Part shown: piece after piece, positions 6,144 to 14,463 of the stretch
How the letters are laid out: every line of letters begins with the position of its first letter
Position numbering within the stretch: the first letter of the stretch is position 1
DNA from: Ignavibacteria bacterium
GTDB lineage: Bacteria > Bacteroidota > Ignavibacteria > Kapaibacteriales > Kapaibacteriaceae
Length of the DNA stretch: 34,420 nucleotides
Reading direction: 5' to 3'
NCBI GenBank assembly: GCA_947459875.1
Contig: CANHFG010000017.1
Coordinates: forward strand, 1-34,420
Made by a program: the position numbers and the translations under genes
The notes under the pieces: generated by a model
Database searches by the model: none
What the model saw: only the letters and a program-made list of their open reading frames with translations
Told to the model about the DNA's origin: nothing

Positions 6144-7625
6144 CTATGAGGTTGTGGTGATGATACTCTCTGCCGCGATCATGCCGCTGGTGGCCACAAG
6201 CGGAATGCCACCTCCCGGGTGTGCACTGCCGCCAACATACCAAAGATTCGCGACCTCCCGCGAGCGCTGCCGTGGACGAAGAAAGGCGCTCCATGGTGTG
6301 TTTGAAGACGCACCATAGAGAGAACCGCGATCGGTTGACCATTGCTGCGCCATCGTGTCCGGCGTACGTATGCCCATGGCATGAACGTGCGGCCGCAGCC
6401 CGAAGGCCTCCATCCGGCGCAGCACGTCCTCGGCCCGCGCTTCCTGCTGACCGGCCCACATGGAGCGCTCACTGCCGGAGCCGGTTGCGCCGACGCCGTT
6501 GGCCGGTGCGTTGACCAGGACAAACCAGTTCTCACGGCCGTCGGCAGCAAGCGACTGGTCGGCTGCACACGACCGCGAGATGTAAACTGTTGCGTGTGGA
6601 TCCGGATGCGCACCATACCGAATGGCATTGAACTCGGCGGCATAATCGTCGCTGAACAGAATGGTGTGCTGTGCCAGACCACGCTCGACACGGTCTGCGC
6701 TGATGTGCAGCACGAGGCCACTGCATGATGGATCGGAAGGGGGCTTTACCGGCATCCCCAGCAACTGATGCCGCGTCACCCAGACGTCGGCATTCGAGAC
6801 CACATGATCATACTCCCGGCGTTCTCCGCTTGAGAGCTCCAGCGCACTTGCACGTCCGTTGAGCACAACGATCTTACGAACTCCGCAGCCGAGGTTGATC
6901 ATCACTCCCAGCTCACGCGCGCGACGCTCAAGTCCGTCGGCGATAGAGTGCATGCCCCCTTCAGGATACCACGCACCGAAGCCGATCTCCACCCATGGGA
7001 TTACCATGAGCGTGGCCGGCGCACGGAATGGAGACGAGCCATTGTAGGTGGCAAAGCGGTCAAAGAGCTGCACCAATCGACGGTCCGCGAAATACGATGC
7101 GTTGTGAGCGTGCAGAGTCGAGAATGGTCGGAGTTTCGGTAGCGACGGAAGAAGGGGCAGGTTGCGAGGCTTAATGAGTTCTCGTGCACCGTCGAAGGCG
7201 CTGAAAATGAAAATGTCCTTTGTCAGCTCGTATACCGTGCGGGCATGCTCCAGGTAGGCGCGCGCGGCCGCGCCCTGACCCGGTGAGAACTGTTCGATTG
7301 CGTCGATCAATGCATCGTGATCGAACGGCAGGTCCAGCAGAGCGCCATCGCTCCATCGATACTGACAGGCCGGATCGACGCGTTTCAATGTGATGTAGTC
7401 CTCGCGCCGCGCGCCGGTTGCGGCAAACACCCCGTCGAGCACAAACGGCATCGTCACAAGCGTTGGGCCGGTCTCGAAGACACCCCCATCGAGCAGCACG
7501 CGATTGAGCTTTCCGCCGAGGCGTTCGCCCTGTTCGAACAGGTCAACCCTGTGTCCGGCAGCCGCCAGGCGCACAGCAGCAACGAGTCCGCCGATGCCCC
7601 CTCCGATGATACCGATGCGCTGCAT
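6144..7625 (-). CDS. Phytoene desaturase-family FAD oxidoreductase (CrtI/CrtD/CrtN group)
   Basis: This 493-residue flavoprotein begins MQRIGIIGGGIGGLVAAVRL, a dinucleotide-binding fold with GxGxxG at residues 8-13, followed by the acidic strand end DLFEQGERLGGKLN. It ends with the carotenoid desaturase C-terminal signature WYVGGSAHPGGGIPLVATSG. This family desaturates phytoene or later carotenoid intermediates. The exact step (CrtI, CrtD, CrtN or CrtO) cannot be fixed from sequence alone, and no phytoene synthase or other crt gene lies in the window. The frame remains open upstream for about 68 codons, but that extension lies inside bshC. The ATG at 7625 is one base past the bshC stop codon (TAG-G-ATG), pointing to translational coupling in the operon. 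Confidence 0.87.
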   Translation of the reverse strand: MQRIGIIGGGIGGLVAAVRLAAAGHRVDLFEQGERLGGKLNRVLLDGGVFETGPTLVTMPFVLDGVFAATGARREDYITLKRVDPACQYRWSDGALLDLPFDHDALIDAIEQFSPGQGAAARAYLEHARTVYELTKDIFIFSAFDGARELIKPRNLPLLPSLPKLRPFSTLHAHNASYFADRRLVQLFDRFATYNGSSPFRAPATLMVIPWVEIGFGAWYPEGGMHSIADGLERRARELGVMINLGCGVRKIVVLNGRASALELSSGERREYDHVVSNADVWVTRHQLLGMPVKPPSDPSCSGLVLHISADRVERGLAQHTILFSDDYAAEFNAIRYGAHPDPHATVYISRSCAADQSLAADGRENWFVLVNAPANGVGATGSGSERSMWAGQQEARAEDVLRRMEAFGLRPHVHAMGIRTPDTMAQQWSTDRGSLYGASSNTPWSAFLRPRQRSREVANLWYVGGSAHPGGGIPLVATSGMIAAESIITTTS

Positions 7626-7626
7626 C

Positions 7627-9201
7627 CTATTCTCGCGGTCGTTCGGCATTGAGCTCGACAAGCAGGTGATGTCCGCTGCCGACGGCATCGAAGACCTCCA
7701 GCGCGTCGGCCAGAGCGTCCGCACCCACCTGTGCCTCCCAGTATGCAAGAGGGTAGACGCGCTCCTGAAGCGTGTCCTGCGGATACAGCCCACTGTGCAG
7801 ACTGCGTGCCCGATCCAGATCGGCAGCATTGCGCCGCTTGATAGCCGAGCGGATCTTGCCCTCGAGTGCCTCGATCGAGCTGAGGATGCTGGCGCGCTGC
7901 GCCGCCACCGAAGGTATCAGCGTGACATCGGTGCGCGAGGCAGCGTCTGAGTAGGGTGCGAGCAACGAATCGACGGCCGACAGCGTAGCGTCAGCGTCAG
8001 GAAAGATATCCTGCGTAAGCTGCTGCGCGAGTCGGCGTTCGATCTCCGACCACGGATGCAGATACGATGTGGCCTCAGTTTCGGACTTGGCAAGCAGGCG
8101 TTGGATCTTTGGCGAGAGAAGCGTTGCCCCGTGTCGCAGCATCGGCACCGGCATTTCGATGCCGCATGCCTGATAGGCCTCGGCCAGCTGCGCGTGGTAG
8201 GCAAGTTCGGCCCCACCCAACACGCTGACAACGGTCGGCAAGAGTGCATCCTGGATTAGGGGGCGCGTGAGCACCGATGGGCTGAAGTCCTGCGGACGCG
8301 TCTGAGCTCGCTCGAGCAGGCCAGGCTCAATGGGGTCCGGCCGGCGACGTGACCGATCATCGATCACAAAGAAGCCGAACTCCGGTGGCTGCGCCTGAAT
8401 GCTCAGCCCCTTCTGACGGCACGACTCTGTTCCGAGCTGAAGTGCCGCCGTGATCGTGCGGCCGCCAATCTCGCGCATGACCAGCGGAGCGTGCATCCCG
8501 GAGCGGATGACCTCGCTGGCGCGCACCACAAGTACTCCCCAGCGTTTAAGGTAGGGGGCCAGTGTCGCGATAAACGCATCGCCCCATGAGATGTCTGTCG
8601 ACCATGCCTCGAGCAGCTGACGTCGTACGGTTTCGGCATGCTGTCCGGTGAGCAGCGTCGAGGCGTCAGCAATACGCGCATGCATTGCCGCATCCACGCT
8701 GCGCATGCTCACCGGCGTGCGAGGATTATGGCCGTCCCATGTCTGCAGGTTCGTCGGAGCCGAGTCTGCACCGGGCAGAGTCACCTGCGATGCTTCGGCG
8801 GCATCATGATCGTTGTCCTCCAGCCAGAACACCGGCACAGCCTCCATGCCATGCGTGCGGCGGATCGTACGGCTGACGGAGACAGCCGTGCGGATCTTGT
8901 AGAGCGTATACATCGGGCCGCCCATCATGCCTACTTGCTGCCCCGTAGCCACCACCACAGAGTCGGGACTGGACAGAGCAGAGAGGGCCACTTGCTGCTG
9001 CGGCGACAGTTCGCGTGGTGCCATCGAGGATGTCACCAGTGCCGCAAGGCGTGAGCGGGAAGCCCCCTGAGAGGCACGTTTCCGGCAGAACTCCTGCGTC
9101 AGTTCTCGATGCGGGAATCGGCTCGATACCGCTTCCTCGCCGGCGATGTACGATCGAACGAAGGCGGATGTTCGGATGATCTCGTGATCGATGATCTTCA
9201 T
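7627..9201 (-). CDS. bshC: Bacillithiol biosynthesis cysteine-adding enzyme BshC
   Basis: This 524-residue cytoplasmic protein has BshC signatures: VATGQQVGMMGGPMYTLYKI (residues 84-103) and PVFWLEDNDHD (123-133), with a C-terminal coiled-coil-like segment (about 445-480, IEALEGKIRSAIKRRN). BshC is the putative ligase that adds cysteine to glucosaminyl-malate in the last step of bacillithiol synthesis, giving the low-molecular-weight thiol used by Firmicutes and many Bacteroidota. The length is normal. The ATG at 9201 overlaps the upstream amidohydrolase stop codon by four bases (ATGA), and the next gene starts one base after the stop. bshA and bshB are not in the window, so pathway completeness is unknown. 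Confidence 0.93.
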   Translation of the reverse strand: MKIIDHEIIRTSAFVRSYIAGEEAVSSRFPHRELTQEFCRKRASQGASRSRLAALVTSSMAPRELSPQQQVALSALSSPDSVVVATGQQVGMMGGPMYTLYKIRTAVSVSRTIRRTHGMEAVPVFWLEDNDHDAAEASQVTLPGADSAPTNLQTWDGHNPRTPVSMRSVDAAMHARIADASTLLTGQHAETVRRQLLEAWSTDISWGDAFIATLAPYLKRWGVLVVRASEVIRSGMHAPLVMREIGGRTITAALQLGTESCRQKGLSIQAQPPEFGFFVIDDRSRRRPDPIEPGLLERAQTRPQDFSPSVLTRPLIQDALLPTVVSVLGGAELAYHAQLAEAYQACGIEMPVPMLRHGATLLSPKIQRLLAKSETEATSYLHPWSEIERRLAQQLTQDIFPDADATLSAVDSLLAPYSDAASRTDVTLIPSVAAQRASILSSIEALEGKIRSAIKRRNAADLDRARSLHSGLYPQDTLQERVYPLAYWEAQVGADALADALEVFDAVGSGHHLLVELNAERPRE

Positions 9202-12200
9202 CGGTTCGAACCGGAACCCGCAACCTCATCTTCCTGCGTGTCGCAGTGATACTCGCGCCGTGGACCTTTTCCGCCCGCAGCTGATGAAGCCCCCTGACCG
9301 ATGGCCGTGATGGCCTCCTGCTCGAGGAATGCGCGAAGCTCGGCATCACGTTTGCGAAGCATCTGATCAACATCACGTGCGAAGTACTGGCGTCCGTCCA
9401 CAAAGGTGCGTTCCACGCGCGACATGTTCGAGAGAGGATTGCCGCTCCAGACAACCACATCGGCGTCCTTACCCACCTCGATGCTGCCCAGACGCTGATC
9501 GATGGCCATCTGCTTTGCGGCATTGATGGTCACAAACTTCATTGCGTCTTCTTCGGAAACGCCGCCGTACTTGATACTCTTGGCCGCTTCCTGATTCAGG
9601 CGGCGCGCCATTTCGGCATCGTCGGAGTTGATCGAGACCGTTACACCCTGCTCGTGCATGATGGCCGGACTCTCCGGGATCGCATCGTAGACCTCGAACT
9701 TGTAGGCCCACCAGTCGGCAAAGGACGATGCCCGCGCACCGTGCCTGGCCATTTCCTTTGCAACCTTATAGCCCTCGAGAATGTGTGTGAAGGTGTGCAC
9801 GCGAAAGCCGAACTCTTCGGCCAGACGCATGAGCATGAGTATCTCGCTCTGCACGTAGGAGTGACAGTGAATATTGCGCTTGCTGCTGGCGATCTCCACC
9901 AGAGCGTCAAGCTGCAGGTCACGTCGCACAGGCTTTGTCGGGTCGCCGGCACGCATCTCCCTCTCATACTCCTTTGCCGTGCGGAATGCATCGCGCATGA
10001 TCTCTTCCACTCCCATACGTGACTGCGGATAGCGCACCGTATAGCGGTCGCCCCAGTTTGCCTGCTTCACGTTTTCGCCGAGGGCGAACTTGACCGTTGG
10101 GACGGCTCCTTCGACCTTGAGTTCCTCGGCATCGGCGCCCCATCGCGTCTTGATGTACTGCAGCTGACCGCCCATGGGATTTGCCGAGCCGTGCAGAAGA
10201 TGCGTCGAGGTCACTCCTCCGGAAAGCTGGCGATAGATGTTCACATCATCCGGGTACACGACGTCTCCGATACGCACTTCGGTTGTTATCGCATGCGTTC
10301 CTTCGTTCACACCGCGGCTGATGGCAATGTGGGAGTGTTCATCAATTATCCCGGGCGTGATCTGCATGCCCGTGCAGTCGATGACGGTATCAGCGGTAAG
10401 CCCCTTACCAACGGCCGCAATCTTGCCATCGCGAAGGACAACGTCCGTACTGTCCAGGATACCTGCCGCAGCCGAGGTCCACACGCGTGCATTTTTGAGT
10501 ACAACGCTCAGCTGCTTTGGACGGCCGCTAAGTCCGAACGGACCAAAGGGCAAAGTGTTCGGCAGGGGGCGACGCGCGCGCACTGTCGATGGTTCATCGC
10601 CGGCTTTTGTCTGACGCAGTGTTGAATCGCGGCGCAGCACAAATGGCACGGTTGTGCCGTTGGGCTGAAGAAGTTCTCCGCTCATCATGACACTGTCGGC
10701 CGGAGCTACTGCGCGCATCGTGCCTTTAAGACCCAGCGTATCGGTGGTGACTGAAAAAGCGGCGCGTCGGCCCGTCACGCTGAATGTTGCGGGAACCGTT
10801 ACACTATCGCGGCTGGCTTCGATCGAGGGATTCTCGGCCGTTCCTGTGATGGAGATGCGCAGGGGGCGCGCCGACGGCAAGGCCGAGGATGATAAGGTCC
10901 AGTGTCCGCGCGTGTCGACCTCTGCATGGTGATGCATGACGTTTTCCGCACCGGCAACGACAACGCTCTGGAGCTCACTGCCGGAATCAAAGATCTGCTT
11001 TGAGAGCACAACAAGGTTCGCGTAGTAGCCCCGTTCGATCTTGCCTACGCGGTCGGACAGACCAGCCATGCGGGCCGGCTCGGTGGTCATGGCTGCAAGA
11101 GCAACGTCTGCACGCAGACCACGCTGCACGCACTCGCGCACGCGCACGAGGAAGGCCGAACGATCCTTCAGTCCATCCGTTGTGAAGGCAAACCGTACGC
11201 CTACAGAGTCGAGCAGACGCGCATTGTCGGCCGCCCAGTACCACGTCATGAGATCAGCAAGACCAACCTCGTGAGCCGAGACTGCGTCACGGACGTCGGG
11301 TACCTTGGGAAACTCGAGTGGAAGGATCATATCCGGCTTGATGCGCGCTACCATGGATAGGCGACGAAACTCAGTTCCTGTGCCCTTGTAGATCATCGGC
11401 ACGGAGAACTCCTTGGCGATACGGTCCCAGCGGCTGATGTCGTGCTCATCGATACACTCAGCAACGAAGTTCGTCCTGGAGCTGATCGCCGTGCGCAGCG
11501 CGTCGAGAGAGTGGTTGAATTCCGGTGGACGCTGTGCCGAGCCCCTTGCCGCTGCCGCGTGCGCCCGCCCATACCAGTCGGCGTCATAAAATGCCTGACG
11601 GATAAGGGCAATCGAGCCCATCTGTGACGACGGGTATGGTGTCTTGCTCGATCCCTTGGTGAAGGACAGTGCCTGATAGACGTTGTCATTGATGATCGTC
11701 TGTGATGCCGTCCCCTGACGAACAAGAACTGCCGCGGCGCTGCCTCGGAAGATGCCGTCGTTGCTCACCGTGGCGGCAGCTCCGAATCCCACATTCTGCC
11801 ACTCCCGGGCAACGTCGGCCGGTATCGTGAGATCGGCCGAGGCCCGTCGCTCCGGGCGCACCGCCTGATTCCAGTATCGCGCACCCTGCTGACCCGGGGT
11901 TACCGGATCGCCGTCGTCGCCCCAGTTCTGTCCGCCGCCGGCGGCGTTCTTGCTGAACGATGCGATCGGCAGAAACGGCTCGACAAAGCCGGCGTACACC
12001 CAGGCACCGCGCAGATCGCGCAGGACTGCGCCGGGCGGAATCGCCAGATTTCGACCCACGTCCGCGATGCGCTCGCCGCGCACGATGATGACGGCCGAAT
12101 CAATGCGCGAACCCGGTGAAGGCACGACCGTGCAGTTGACGTAGACCACTGTCGGAACGCGCTTGTCGCGCAGTCCTTCAACGGCCGTTGTAGAAACCTG

Positions 12201-12251
12201 TGCCGACGCGATCACGGTCGACACGACAAGCAGAAGGAGATAACGTAGCAT
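9198..12251 (-). CDS. Secreted tandem-domain amidohydrolase
   Basis: This 1017-residue protein has signal peptide MLRYLLLLVVSTVIASAQ. It carries two amidohydrolase-type halves. The N-terminal half (about 20-440) has the strand IPPGAVLRDLRGAWVYAGFV, but where HxH is expected it reads EPFLPIA, so the metal site looks lost. The C-terminal half (about 600-1000) keeps GIIDEHSHIAI (His639, His641), HCHSYVQSE, FTHILEGYK, the catalytic-type INSDD, and the closing GSIEVGKDADVVVW. Such proteins resemble imidazolonepropionase-like hydrolases and peptidases acting on amide or ring substrates; the substrate here is unknown. The usual single-domain length is about 400-450, so this is a duplication or fusion known from Bacteroidota. 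The ATG at 12251 is chosen because it opens the signal peptide. It lies 10 nt after the S8 peptidase stop codon, and the stop overlaps bshC by four bases. Confidence 0.88.
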   Translation of the reverse strand: MLRYLLLLVVSTVIASAQVSTTAVEGLRDKRVPTVVYVNCTVVPSPGSRIDSAVIIVRGERIADVGRNLAIPPGAVLRDLRGAWVYAGFVEPFLPIASFSKNAAGGGQNWGDDGDPVTPGQQGARYWNQAVRPERRASADLTIPADVAREWQNVGFGAAATVSNDGIFRGSAAAVLVRQGTASQTIINDNVYQALSFTKGSSKTPYPSSQMGSIALIRQAFYDADWYGRAHAAAARGSAQRPPEFNHSLDALRTAISSRTNFVAECIDEHDISRWDRIAKEFSVPMIYKGTGTEFRRLSMVARIKPDMILPLEFPKVPDVRDAVSAHEVGLADLMTWYWAADNARLLDSVGVRFAFTTDGLKDRSAFLVRVRECVQRGLRADVALAAMTTEPARMAGLSDRVGKIERGYYANLVVLSKQIFDSGSELQSVVVAGAENVMHHHAEVDTRGHWTLSSSALPSARPLRISITGTAENPSIEASRDSVTVPATFSVTGRRAAFSVTTDTLGLKGTMRAVAPADSVMMSGELLQPNGTTVPFVLRRDSTLRQTKAGDEPSTVRARRPLPNTLPFGPFGLSGRPKQLSVVLKNARVWTSAAAGILDSTDVVLRDGKIAAVGKGLTADTVIDCTGMQITPGIIDEHSHIAISRGVNEGTHAITTEVRIGDVVYPDDVNIYRQLSGGVTSTHLLHGSANPMGGQLQYIKTRWGADAEELKVEGAVPTVKFALGENVKQANWGDRYTVRYPQSRMGVEEIMRDAFRTAKEYEREMRAGDPTKPVRRDLQLDALVEIASSKRNIHCHSYVQSEILMLMRLAEEFGFRVHTFTHILEGYKVAKEMARHGARASSFADWWAYKFEVYDAIPESPAIMHEQGVTVSINSDDAEMARRLNQEAAKSIKYGGVSEEDAMKFVTINAAKQMAIDQRLGSIEVGKDADVVVWSGNPLSNMSRVERTFVDGRQYFARDVDQMLRKRDAELRAFLEQEAITAIGQGASSAAGGKGPRREYHCDTQEDEVAGSGSNR

Positions 12252-12261
12252 GGTGACAAAA

Positions 12262-13395
12262 CTACGGCGTAGAGCCGCTCTGGCGCACCATTTCGAGCGC
12301 CGCCGCCGGATCGACCATGCCGGCCCCCTGACGCGTCGGGGCGACATCACTCAGGGGGCGTGCCGTCTGCATCAGGATACTCTTGATGCGGGCCGGCGTG
12401 AGCGACCCGTCACAGGCGATCATCTGGGCTACCGCGCTGGCAACGATCGGGGCGGCAAAGGACGTCCCGTCGACAAGCTTGTAGTAGGGGGCTACCAGCT
12501 GCTCATGGATGATCGCCGCGTCGATCGACTGTCGCAGAAGCGAGGCATCCGCCGAGCTCCACGACTCTGCCTCAAGTCCGGCCGCCGAGGCAACGCGGGC
12601 TGCAGACCTGCACAGCGCATCATCTGACATTGCATCAAGCGCAAAGAGAGCACCGGCGCGACGCTGCTGGGATGTGCCCGGCAGAAGCGGACCGGCCAGC
12701 CAGAGTGCAGGCGCGATCACGTCGGGCTTCTGCATCCCCAGGTCGGTGATCCCAAACGTCGAATGATACATAACGTTATCATCCCGTCGCACCGTGTTGT
12801 TGTCGTTAAGCCCTCCAACGGTGATGGCGCTCGGGGCGGCTGCCGGCGGACGGATCGGTGCCATCGGATTGTTGCCGGCAGCAGCAACGACAACGATGCC
12901 CTGTGCGGTGAGGGCCTCGACGGCTGCGTTGACAGGATGCCGCAGTGTGTGATCGATCTCGTCGGCATAGACGCTGATGTTCACCACCCGGATTCCGAGG
13001 GATGATGCATTCTGGGCGATCCATTCCAGAGCCCAGGTGATGGTTGACGTCGGGATGCGCCCGTTGTCGTGCATCGTGCGGATGAGCACCAGCGGCGCAT
13101 CGGGTGCCAGCGAAGTGTACATGCCCCGCGAAAGGTAACCGTTGCCCGCTGCCGTGCAGGCCGTCATGGTCCCATGCCAGTGTCGGTCGCGGGCCACGGC
13201 CGGTGGGTGCTCAGGAATGCACTGGCGGACAGCGTCCACGTAGCGAATGATGCGGTTGACAGGCTGGATCAGATCAGGATGCGCAACAAAATCACTGTCG
13301 ACCATGGCAATGACCACCTCGCGCGCCGATGGCGCAGATGCCGAGCGAAGACGGGTTGGAATCGGCAGTGCGGTTGGACGACGTTCAGGGGGCAT
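12262..13395 (-). CDS. S8 (subtilisin-like) serine peptidase without an obvious signal peptide
   Basis: This 377-residue protein carries the subtilase triad: Asp33 in IAMVDSDFVAHPDL, His74 in RHWHGTMTA and Ser312 in DGTSFAAPIVAS, with the oxyanion Asn in VVAAAGNNP. An insertion of roughly 60 residues, rich in Ala, Ser and acidic residues, lies before the Ser motif. The N-terminus (MPPERRPTALPIPTRLR) has no hydrophobic signal and no clear propeptide. An upstream TTG at 13425 would add ten residues (beginning LDLPGTPYPS) but also no signal. There is no Shine-Dalgarno sequence at either start. A -7-like box, TAACTTCG, lies at 13444-13437. It is the first gene of the operon that continues through the amidohydrolase, bshC, the desaturase, the lipoprotein and CNNM. 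Cellular location and substrate are unknown. Confidence 0.88.
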   Translation of the reverse strand: MPPERRPTALPIPTRLRSASAPSAREVVIAMVDSDFVAHPDLIQPVNRIIRYVDAVRQCIPEHPPAVARDRHWHGTMTACTAAGNGYLSRGMYTSLAPDAPLVLIRTMHDNGRIPTSTITWALEWIAQNASSLGIRVVNISVYADEIDHTLRHPVNAAVEALTAQGIVVVAAAGNNPMAPIRPPAAAPSAITVGGLNDNNTVRRDDNVMYHSTFGITDLGMQKPDVIAPALWLAGPLLPGTSQQRRAGALFALDAMSDDALCRSAARVASAAGLEAESWSSADASLLRQSIDAAIIHEQLVAPYYKLVDGTSFAAPIVASAVAQMIACDGSLTPARIKSILMQTARPLSDVAPTRQGAGMVDPAAALEMVRQSGSTP

Positions 13396-13436
13396 GCTGG
13401 GGTACGGAGTACCGGGGAGATCCAAAATCGGAGACG

Positions 13437-13444
13437 CGAAGTTA
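13437..13444 (-). promoter_or_regulatory. -7-like box for the S8 peptidase operon
   Basis: TAACTTCG on the minus strand is a one-base variant of TAnnTTTG and identical to the box before lepA. It lies 41 nt before the ATG at 13395 (11 nt before the TTG at 13425). Confidence 0.4.
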
Positions 13445-13464
13445 GTGCAAGCGGACCTATGGCA

Positions 13465-13472
13465 TACATTTG
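13465..13472 (+). promoter_or_regulatory. -7 box for the DUF3078 gene
   Basis: TACATTTG matches TAnnTTTG exactly, 34 nt before the ATG at 13507, with TTAG about 19 nt further upstream in the -33 position. A start site after this box excludes the longer open frame. Confidence 0.5.
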
Positions 13473-13506
13473 CACCATCTTTTCACTACGACCAAGGGGA
13501 CGGGGT

Positions 13507-14463
13507 ATGCGTGGAAGCCTGCTGGGCGCTTTTGTGCTTTTGATGACCATTGTGCGACCGCTTGAGGCACAGGTGGATTCCAAGATCACGGTTGATTCTC
13601 TGACGAAGATCCCGACACAGAAGGCGCAGGCCGGGCCATGGTCATGGTACTCCAAGTTCGGTGTGGGCTTTACCACGGTGCAGCTGACGAACTGGACCGG
13701 CGGTGGTCAGGATGCCATCAGCGTTGCACTCAACTGTCTGGCATCGTACGACTACACTGATTCCGTGTTCTACTGGGACAACGAAATGCAGCTGGGTTAT
13801 GGTCTTGTGCGTCAGGGCAAGCAGGCCATCCAGAAGTCGGATGACCGCATCATCCTCAGCACTCGGGCCTCGCATAAGACCGCTGATTGGTATCGCTTTA
13901 CCGGCTTCGTTGATCTTCGTTCGCAGTTTGTGGATGGTTTCAATTATGGAGCGCTCGACACGCTTGGCAATCCAAAGCTGATTTCGAGTTTCTTCGCGCC
14001 GGCGTTTCTGACGGCCGCACTCGGCGCTGAGCTTCGGCCGGTATCGCAAGTGCGGATCCTTGCCGCACCGCTTTCTTCCCGTTCGACGTTTGTGGCGGAC
14101 GATCGCATCATCGCTACCGGCGTGGCAACGGGCGACGGGGTCTTTGGTCTTGCGCCGGGAGAGCGCTCACGTACTTCGCTGGGTGCGGTGCTCAATGCCA
14201 GCATTGATTGGGAGATGTTCACCAACGTGACGTTGCGCACGAGGTTCAACGGCTTTATGCCGTACGAGACCCCCGAGCTCTGGGTGGTTACGCTGGAAAA
14301 TGCCGTGATGATGAAGGTCAACAGCTGGCTGAACATCCAATGGCTGGCTGATGTGTTCTATGACGACCGCATTCCGGTGCAACGCACTGATGGCACAACG
14401 GGTCCGTCCACGCAGCTGCGTAACCAGCTGATCGTGAATATCAACTGGAACCTGGGCTCGTGA
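13507..14463 (+). CDS. DUF3078 family outer-membrane-type protein
   Basis: This 318-residue protein has signal peptide MRGSLLGAFVLLMTIVRPLEAQ, cleaved near residue 22. The mature part has the DUF3078 pattern: WSWYSKFGVGFTTVQLTNWTGGGQDAIS at the start, alternating aromatic and polar strands, and QLRNQLIVNINWNLGS at the end. DUF3078 proteins are found in Bacteroidota and are predicted outer-membrane beta-barrels of unknown role. The ATG at 13507 has AAGGGGACGGGGT before it (a good Shine-Dalgarno sequence) and a -7 box 34 nt upstream. The gene stands alone between two minus-strand genes, and its last 23 nt overlap the end of ligA in the convergent direction. Family assignment is good; function is unknown. 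Confidence 0.82.
   Translation: MRGSLLGAFVLLMTIVRPLEAQVDSKITVDSLTKIPTQKAQAGPWSWYSKFGVGFTTVQLTNWTGGGQDAISVALNCLASYDYTDSVFYWDNEMQLGYGLVRQGKQAIQKSDDRIILSTRASHKTADWYRFTGFVDLRSQFVDGFNYGALDTLGNPKLISSFFAPAFLTAALGAELRPVSQVRILAAPLSSRSTFVADDRIIATGVATGDGVFGLAPGERSRTSLGAVLNASIDWEMFTNVTLRTRFNGFMPYETPELWVVTLENAVMMKVNSWLNIQWLADVFYDDRIPVQRTDGTTGPSTQLRNQLIVNINWNLGS

Noticed and set aside
7626-7829. A longer start for the carotenoid desaturase
   Set aside because: The extension is inside bshC and precedes the normal MQRIGIIGGGIGG N-terminus, where the flavin-binding fold should begin.
13069-13506. A longer start for the DUF3078 protein
   Set aside because: It is antisense to the S8 peptidase and would hide the signal peptide beginning at 13507. 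A -7 box at 13465 also lies within it.
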